Positions 26,701 through 35,700 of a stretch of 64,000 nt of DNA are shown one piece after another. Origin of the DNA: Diadema setosum (taxonomy: Eukaryota > Echinodermata > Echinoidea > Diadematoida > Diadematidae); contig NC_092702.1 of NCBI RefSeq assembly GCF_964275005.1, forward strand, positions 10,350,528 through 10,414,527, in the 5' to 3' direction. Made by a program: the position numbers and the translations under genes. Position 1 is the stretch's first letter. Every line of letters begins with the position of its first letter. The notes below the pieces were generated by a model. The model was not told the DNA's origin. It saw only the letters and a list, made by a program, of their open reading frames with translations, and did not search any database.

Positions 26701-29700
26701 ACTATAAGTTAACTTCTACATTAACATTTCAAAACTCACAAATTCCACGCACACATTTCATGATTCACAGGATCCAAATTACACCAATCTTATTTACTTT
26801 GCAGAGTGCAACAACAGCATAAGTTTGATATACTGAGCAAACAGGCTTGCATTAGTTCGCACTATTCAAGGTTTAAAGTAGTTAAGTAACCAAATTGTAC
26901 CTTGTTATGTGATGCTAAGTATATTTACCTTATAGGTATAATGTTGCAAATATGTGGTGCTTATTTCATCCATAACTGCTGCAAAATTGCTTCTTTAAAG
27001 GAGCCAATCAGTGTCACTACCTGTTCCTCTAGAGACGCAATATTGCCCAGTAATCTCAAGGTTCACTTGAGGTTATACTGGGCAACATTGCGCCTCTAAA
27101 GGCGTAGACAGTGACACTGACTGGCTCCTTTAAAGAAGCAATTTTGCTGCAGTCATGGATCAAATAAGCACCACATAGGTGCAACATTATACCTATTATA
27201 TGGCACAAAATCGCACCCTCAAAAGAGGCTACAATCTTGGAACTTAGGGTGCTTCTTTGCACCCTCACGAAAGGTGTAAAGTTGCACCAAAAGTAGAGGC
27301 AAGAGAGGGTGCAAAGTTGCGCCGAAAATTAAAGGGAGAAAGATCGCACCCTCAAGAAAGGTGCATCTCAGCACCAATTAGTGTGGGTGGAAAGATGCAC
27401 CCTCAAGAAAAGGGTGCAACTTAGCACCACTTAGTGTGGGTGGAAATATGCACCCAAGGGAACCACTTCGCACCCTCAATAAAGGGTGCAATGTTGCACC
27501 TTCTTTGGCGGTGCAAAGGTGCACCCACAGGTTGCAAGGTTATACCCTTGCGCAAAGTACCACTTTTGCACCCATTTCTCGAGGGTGCAAGATAACACCC
27601 ATGGGGAGCCACCAGTGTGACATCACTTTGCACCCTTAAAAGGTGCAAGAATGAATCATTTTTTCTTAGTGTGTACTCTACACTGTACTAGTAAACATGC
27701 GCGTTTTGTAGACTCAATAAGCGCTACCACTGCCACAAGTACGCACAAACTGTTGTGTGTGGATGATGTGTAGTACAGTGCATACATAGAGTCAACATTG
27801 TGGGCTGTCAAGCGCACCCACACAGTGCGTATTTTATTTCGGAAGTCTCGAAAGAGACTACGATGCATAAGAGTAATAATAGGAGAGCCCGCACGCGCGT
27901 CCAGCAATACGTTCGCGTTCGTTCCAGCCGACAGGAGGTTCTCCTGCATAGCTCCGCGGTTTGAAATTTTTCCATAAATTCATCGCCGGAATTTTCCTTC
28001 TCGCGAGGAAATTTTGCTTCGCCGGTCTTCCGGAACCAACTGAGAAGTGTTTTGACTCATCTTTCGAGCCTAAACGTTACGGTGGTTCGATAAATATGAG
28101 CTCGAAAGAGCAGCACGATCCATCCTTCGCTTTACGTGCTACACGTGGACAGGAGGTCTGTGCCACAAAGTCAGAGTTACCACCATCAGCGCCTCCCTCC
28201 GGCGATGCCGGTACGGCGCACGTACAGAAGAATGTGAGCATCGGAAAGGCTCAAGATTTAGGGAAGAAGACGATGAAGAAAATTCCCAAAAAAGCTCCTC
28301 ATACGGTATCAAAAGCCCCTTCCGAGGATCGGGCGTCTACCTCCGGGAACGTTAGTTCTCGTCTAGACAAACTTGAAAATCTCCTCGCCGAAGTGGTGAA
28401 ACACCTTCCCCTATCGCATGATAAAACCACTAGCCGTGCTGCTGTGGTACTTACAGGCGCGTCTACATCGAAATCTACAGCGGAGGAATTTTCCCGCTTG
28501 CCTACTAACGTCCGCCATTTTGTTAGGGACGATTTTGATACGTCTGACGACGCAGCTACAGAGCGTGATGGAACGTTCGATTTTGACGAAGGGGTGGAAG
28601 AGGTTCCCCCTGCTGCACAGCTACCACCGTTGGCAGCCAAGTATGCTATCCCCCTCGGGATTGGGGAGGCAGTTGACGAGGAAATCGCAAAATCGGTGAA
28701 CTACTTTATTGGCAACAAACTAGAAGATAAAGCCATCGAGGAAACGGTTGAAAAATACCCCCCACCGAGCAACTGCCCCCACCTCGATACACCTAAAGTG
28801 AACGCTCCCATTTGGGAACACTTGCAGTCCGTCACGCGTAATCGTGATTTGAAACTACAGAGAGTGCAGAAATGTCTGACTCGCGGTATTGGGGCTCTTC
28901 TTCGCTCTCTCGATGCGCGAGATATCTCCGAGTCTCAGCAAGACGCACTTGCTCTATTGAGTAATGCGCACTTTGAACTGAATTGCGTGCGGAAGGAGCT
29001 GATTAAACCGGACATCAACTCGGAATACGTGCATCTCTGTAAGCCTTCTACACCAGTCACGCAGCTGTTGTTTGGTGATGATCTTACAAGACAGATGAAA
29101 GATCTAAAAGAACAACATAAGGCCTCTGCTGGGGTCATGAGGACCCAGCAGAAACATACTTCTCGTCCTAGCGGCTCTTTCCATCCGTACAGACGGCCCT
29201 TCAACAGCGGAGCTCGCCGGCAGGCTCGCGATGCGGGCTGGACGGGCTCGCGTAGCGCTACAGCCTCACGCTTCGTACATGGAACGGTAAATCGTCCTTT
29301 TTTAGACCAGCGCTACCAGGGGAAGTCGCGACCTCCCCCACAGCAACGGCCACAGAGCAGAGCTCATCCACAGGCCAGAAGCAAGACTCCCCACAACAAG
29401 TAACCCAACAGCCCGCCTCTGAAGAGGTAGGAGATACAGATTCAACATATTGCTCATTTGACATGTCAGTAACTGACCATGATGCATTTCTACCTTATCT
29501 AGAAGAGCAGTATTCTAGATCTACTCCTCAATTTACTAGATCTATAGAATCTAGACCTACCACTACATGTGTAAATGACCATCCAGTTGGAGGTCGACTG
29601 AGGCTTCATGCATGTAATTGGGAGAAGTTAACTTCAGATCCCACAGTACTACAAGCTGTGAATGGCTATAAACTTGAATTCAAGCCTGAATGTTTTCCAC

Positions 29701-32700
29701 CTGAAAGGGTTAAACCTTTGGTTCAGTTCAAAGTAAAGAATGAAGATTTGGCCAATATCCAAGCTGAAATTGATTCACTGGTAGCCAAGAATGTTATTGA
29801 ACCTTGTTCACATGAAGTGGGGGAGTTCATCTCGAACATTTTTACCCGCCCTAAGAAGAATGGCAGCCTTCGGGTCATTCTTGACCTCTCAGAGTTGAAC
29901 AAAAGCCTAGTCTATCAGCATTTCAAAATGGATTCCATCCATACAGCAATGCAATTTATTACACCTGATTGCTTTCTAGCCTCAGTCGACCTTCAGGATG
30001 CTTACTATTCAGTACCAGTTGATCCGCAGGATAGGAAATACCTGCGATTTGTGTGGCAGGGCAAACTTTGGCAATATTGCGCACTGCCAAACGGGCTTAG
30101 TACAGCACCGCGTTTGTTCACAAAGCTTCTCAAACCAGTTTTTGCTCATCTGAGAAGAGCAGGTCACATGGTAGTGGGATACCTAGATGATACTATCATT
30201 ATTGGGACGAGTGAGGCTAGCACTCAAAGAGCAGTCGATGCTACGACTGACCTCTTCGAAGACTTGGGGTTTCTTGTCCATCAGACTAAATCAGTGTTAA
30301 AACCCACTAAAGAAATCACCTTTTTGGGTTTTGTCCTTAACTCTGTGAACATGACAGTTACTCTTCCTGAATCTAAGAAGGAAGATATCACTGCTGAGTG
30401 CACAAGTCTGTTGCATGCCACAGAATCCTCTATCCGAGAAGTGGCTAGAGTAATAGGGAAACTGATTGCTACTTTTCCTGCAGCCCAATATGGGCCCCTC
30501 TACTACAAAATCTTGGAAAAAGAGAAGATTTTGGCATTGAAGGCCAATAAAGGTCATTTTGATAGGAAAATGAGCTTATCTAATAGAGCCAAACAGGAAC
30601 TTAAGTGGTGGATCGATCACATACAGTACACCTCTAATCCTATCGACAGACCCAGGCATACAATAGAATTGCGCACTGATGCGAGTGGGTCTGGTTGGGG
30701 AGCAACAGACATGTGCACAAACATAGGGGGACGATGGAATGAAGTGGAAAGAGAAAAGGCTGTTAACAATGAGATAAATTATCTAGAAACCCTTGCAGCA
30801 GGATTGGCATTGAAGTCCTTTTGCTCAAACCTGAGAAATGTTCATGTTCTCATTAGAATGGATAATACAACTGCAGTCTCATACATCAACAATATGGGGG
30901 GCTTCAGATCCCAGGAATGCAACAATTTGGCACATGATATTTGGGAATGGTGTATTGAAAGACAAATTTGGATCACAGCCGCCTACTTGCCAGGACGGCT
31001 CAATACCACAGCAGACTTCATGTCAAGGAAGTTTAATGATCGAACAGAGTGGATGCTTAACAAAGCCCAATTTACTGAAGTGGTAGAACATTTCGGCCCC
31101 CCTGAAATCGATCTTTTCGCTTCCAGACTTAATGCACAGCTACCCAGGTATATCACTTGGCAGCCTGATCCTTCGGCAGAGAATGTAGATGCATTTACAG
31201 TGGATTGGGGTCCATTATGGTTCTATGCTTTCCCTCCCTTCTGCCTTATCCCTAAATGTCTGCAAAAGATTAGGGCAGATAAAGCCACAGGGTTGTTAGT
31301 AGTACCAAACTGGCCTACACAATCATGGTTCCCAGCACTTCAGGACATGCTGACTGAAAAACCACTTGTCCTACGTAGACATGCACAACTTCTTGTTCAA
31401 CCTGTGTCTTTCATGCCCCACCCCTTACACAAACATTTGGATTTGCTTTGTTGCAGGCTTTCAGCCAACCCTTCAGGTCGCAGGGATTGAGTGCAGGGAC
31501 CGTCAAGGTCATCGTAGCTTCTTGGAGGAAATCTACACGACAGCAATATCATAGCTTCATCAGCAAATGGAAAGTTTTCTGCACTGCCAACAACATTAAC
31601 TATCTCCAGACCTCATCGGAATGGGCACTAGAATTTCTTTCAGACTTGTTCCATAAGGGAGCCAGCTACGGTACTATAAACTCTGCTAGGAGTGCACTGG
31701 CTTCTTTTCTGACACTCACAGACAGTTCGTTTTCCATAAGCACTCACCCTCTAATAACTAGATTTGTGAAGGGTGTCTTTCACTTACGACCCCCCCCCCC
31801 CCCAGACCACGCTACACGGAGGTGTGGGACGTTAGAACTGTCCTCAACTATCTGAGGAGGAAATCACCTGCAGGCGAATTGGGTTTGAAAGAGCTAACGT
31901 TGAAAGTGACAATGTTATTAGCGCTTCTCTCAGCACAGCGGGTGCAGACATTGAATGCTTTGAGAATAGACAAGATGACATTCAAAGACAACTCTGTCAA
32001 TTTCGTCATTGATGACTTGTTAAAGCACCACAGACCTGGTAATACAGGCCAAGTCGTATGCCTAAGAGCGTACCCTCCAGACAGAAGAGTTTGCATTGTA
32101 CGATACCTTCGAGAGTATCTGAGAAGGACTCAGATCATTAGGAAGGACCAAAAGTATCTGTTAATAAGTTTTTGTAAACCGTATCACAGGGTTTCTACCC
32201 AAACTTTGTCACGATGGATTAAGACAGTTATGACAGAAGCTGGGATTGACACCAGCTTGTTCTCGGCACACTCCACGAGAGCAGCGTCAGCGTCTGCTGC
32301 CCAGAGGAAAGATCTGCCTGTACATGAGATTTTGGCACAGGCAGGCTGGAGTAACGAGAAGACATTTCAAACTTATTACGCGAAACCCCTCAGGAATGAG
32401 AATGGGGGTTTCAGCCATGCAGTATTATCGTAAAAGGTAAAGCCATACATTGTACCCCTTGTGGTTATTATGGTCATTGGCACAGTTCTGTGTGGCCAAA
32501 AAATGTGACTACAGCTTCAAAGTCTCCTATTATTACTCTTATGCATCGTAGTCTCTTTCGAGACTTCCGAAATAAAATAGAAAATTTAAATGAGAACTTA
32601 CCTGTTTGAAATTTAAATTGTATTTTATGAGGAAGGCGAAGGAAGAGACTACAGTCCCTCCTCTCCCACCCTTCATAATCTCAGGTAGTTCTCAATAGCA

Positions 32701-35700
32701 GTAGGATGACTGCTGGTATTGGTATTCACATTTTTCGGAGCTACTAATATTGCTGGACGCGCGTGCGGGCTCTCCTATTATTACTCTTATGCATCGTAGT
32801 CTCTTCCTTCGCCTTCCTCATAAAATACAATTTAAATTTCAAACAGGTAAGTTCTCATTTAAATTTTCTATTAAAGCTCTACTGTAAGCTAGCACCAGCA
32901 ATTAGATAAGTGATTGCTTTGTAGTCTCACCTAAATTTCTGTAGTTTTCTTTTTGTCTACACGGATACGGACTATTCTCAACTCCTAAAAACTGAGTACA
33001 CATCGTAAATTCGGGTAAATTTTAACGGCTAGTCTAGACTAGCATCGTCAGGATCTAGAACTACAGTACATTATTCGGGGGACACCCCCGAAACCCCCGA
33101 GAACAACGCCGGTCAATTTTTCCTTATATGGAGTGCACGCTTAGGCGCGGTCAGACTGGGCCACTGGTACGCGCGCAAGCAAGAGTACGCCGTCCAGTGG
33201 CTAGTGATTATGACGTAACAATGCACGTTTGTACATGACAATGGTCTTGCGCTTCGGAGACACAGCCCGCACTAGAAAAAACTAGGAAAAATTGACCGAA
33301 CAAAATGGTGGTGGTAGCAAGTTTTGGTGGCTGCGTATTTCCTGGGTGAACACGCATTCCACTATGTTTTAGTTCGGTGAATGCACCGAGTACTTTAGCG
33401 GCTGAGCGCGCAGTTGTCTCTTCATAGTACTCGTACGCGCTGCCCTCCTGCTGCTTTCCCGAGCGTGAATGACTTGTCAATCTTCTTGAAAAGAGTAAAG
33501 CAAGATGCCCTAAAATTACAGAATACCAGCAGTCAAATACTCTTAAATTCATTGGGAGGGATATAAAACAAATATACCAGGCCAATTTTTCGAGGCACCG
33601 GTTGAAACTATGTGCCTTCGGTGACTTCAGTAGCACTATTTTCTTCGGGGCTGCGCCCCTCAGAAAATAGTGCTACTGAAGTCACCTCATGCACATAGTT
33701 TCAACCAGAGCCTCTCAGGCCTGGTATATTTGTATAATAGAAATATTCCGTCATCGTTATAACACATAATGTATTATAATAAATAACCTGTATATCTGTA
33801 TTATACGCTAACTAAAACAGAACATGATTTATTTGATTGATTTAGTTCATTTATATAATTGTAAAGTTTGTACTACTGTAATATAGATATGTAGCGAAGA
33901 TGAGAGAATGATGTGGTGACGTATATGAATTAAACGTTGACGGGCTCATATTACCAGGTTATTACGACAAATTATTACGAGGGACGAGAAGTCATTGAGA
34001 GGGAAATCACAAATTATCAACTTTGTCCTCTCGCATCATAAAATATGTATCTTTGCGCGTGCGCTCAGTATTTTCACCTGCTAGAAGATTGCCTTTCTTT
34101 GTTGTTCTGGATATTGACACACCTGTGAAAGGATCCTCCAGATGATGATCACTCTCTTTAAAGTAAACAGTGCTAGTAAGTAAAGAAAATAAGATAGAAA
34201 TGTTTTACCGAAACAGTGAAGGTCACAACTGTACATTAGATGAAGCAGTAATGTAAAAGCATAATTTACATTAATATTAGTGTTGGTTTCTGTTTCTTTA
34301 TATTCTACGCAATTTGCTGACTTGCTTGGTTTACTCATTAGTATGTTTGCATCATATTCAAAATTTTAATCGTTCCTGGTTCTACATCTTACAAGCTAAT
34401 TCTGCTTCCCAGCATAGACCCCTGTTTTTTTTTTTATTGGTATATATTACAATCTGTAATACTAAAATTATGTATATTCTTTTTCTTCCCAATTGGAATA
34501 TAATACATAATGGCATTTACTTGTTGTTTTTATATGAAAAATGAACTACTGCTATATACTACAATAAAGAGTATGTCTGTAATCCGTAATCTAGGGCGTG
34601 CAAATGACCCTTTCAAATGTTATTATTGCTAAACCACTGCAACTACACAAAATGGTGCAAAGGATATAATCATTACATTTTTCTTGATCCATTTAAAAAC
34701 AGACAATGTAATGAAGATTGTGTGCAAGGGACAGGAAAATGATGAGCAGATAACAACATGGCATAATGAGAGGGTTACAGCTCGTTATTCCGAAGGTTCG
34801 TTATTCCGAAGGCTCTTTAGTCCGAAGATTCGTTATTCCGAAGGTTCGTTGTTCCGAATTTCATTTTCGGATTAACGAATCTTCGGAATAACGAACCTTC
34901 GGAATAACACCACAAAATTAATGTTCGGATTAACGAACCCTTTTTCATTTTCGGAATAACGAACCTCTAGGTATAGGGAATTTGCGTGTTTCGGATTAAC
35001 GAACCTTCGGAATAACGCACCTTCGGAATAGCGAACCTTCGGAATAACGAACAGCACCCAATGAGAGATATGGCTGCTGTGATGATAACAAGGAGACATT
35101 TTGAATTAGATAACTTGCTCAAATGTTTAAACTTTGGTTACTGTACAAGTCCTCCGTTCATTCTCGTCAACTTGCAGATGCAGTTTGCTCCCCCCCCCCC
35201 TCTCTCTCTCTCTCTTTGAAATGAAATCTCTTGTTTGATGCCTGAGGCTCCTGCTTTTAATAGAATTCTTGATTGATATCATACAGCAATGGATACCATA
35301 GAACCATGTCAAACCATATTGAGAGATACGGACATTTCAGTTCTCATATTTCGGGAAATATTGTCTTTTGTTGTCGATCATTAATATCGCGTTATATCTA
35401 AACCTGTCCTTATTTCCATTGTCTTGACAGAATGTGACTATAGTTGCTGGACCAGTTGGTAAGTTAAATTTCCATCGCGATCATGGATCATTCCCAGTTA
35501 CGTTTCTATATTCTTCTCAATTTGGCGACCACGTAAACATTTTCAAAACAACATTCAAATTGCCTTCCTCCTTCAATAATTGCATTGAGATTCTTCTAAA
35601 TATCAACAGTGTGCAGAAATAAACTTAATATAATATCAACAACATAACTGGCATTAACGATTCATCATCCCATGCAGTAATAGAATAGTATGCTATGAAA

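Larger units (their letters stand above)
27830..32870 (+). mobile_element. DIRS1-like tyrosine-recombinase retrotransposon, nearly full length
   Basis: The order is gag-like ORF, RT-RNase H, then tyrosine recombinase, between inverted terminal repeats. 27830-27885 is the exact reverse complement of 32524-32579. A second inverted match, 27853-27909 with about 32748-32804, and a 75-bp inverted pair, 32578-32652 with 32796-32870, lie at the right end. They are the kind of complementary regions DIRS elements use to circularise. Inverted ends, rather than split direct repeats, favour DIRS1 over Ngaro/PAT. No integrase, protease or target duplication is seen, as expected for the group. It lies sense to the host gene. 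Confidence 0.92.

Noticed and set aside
28299..28640. Minus-strand open frame over the DIRS gag
   Set aside because: It is the shadow of the Ser/Lys-rich gag frame on the opposite strand.
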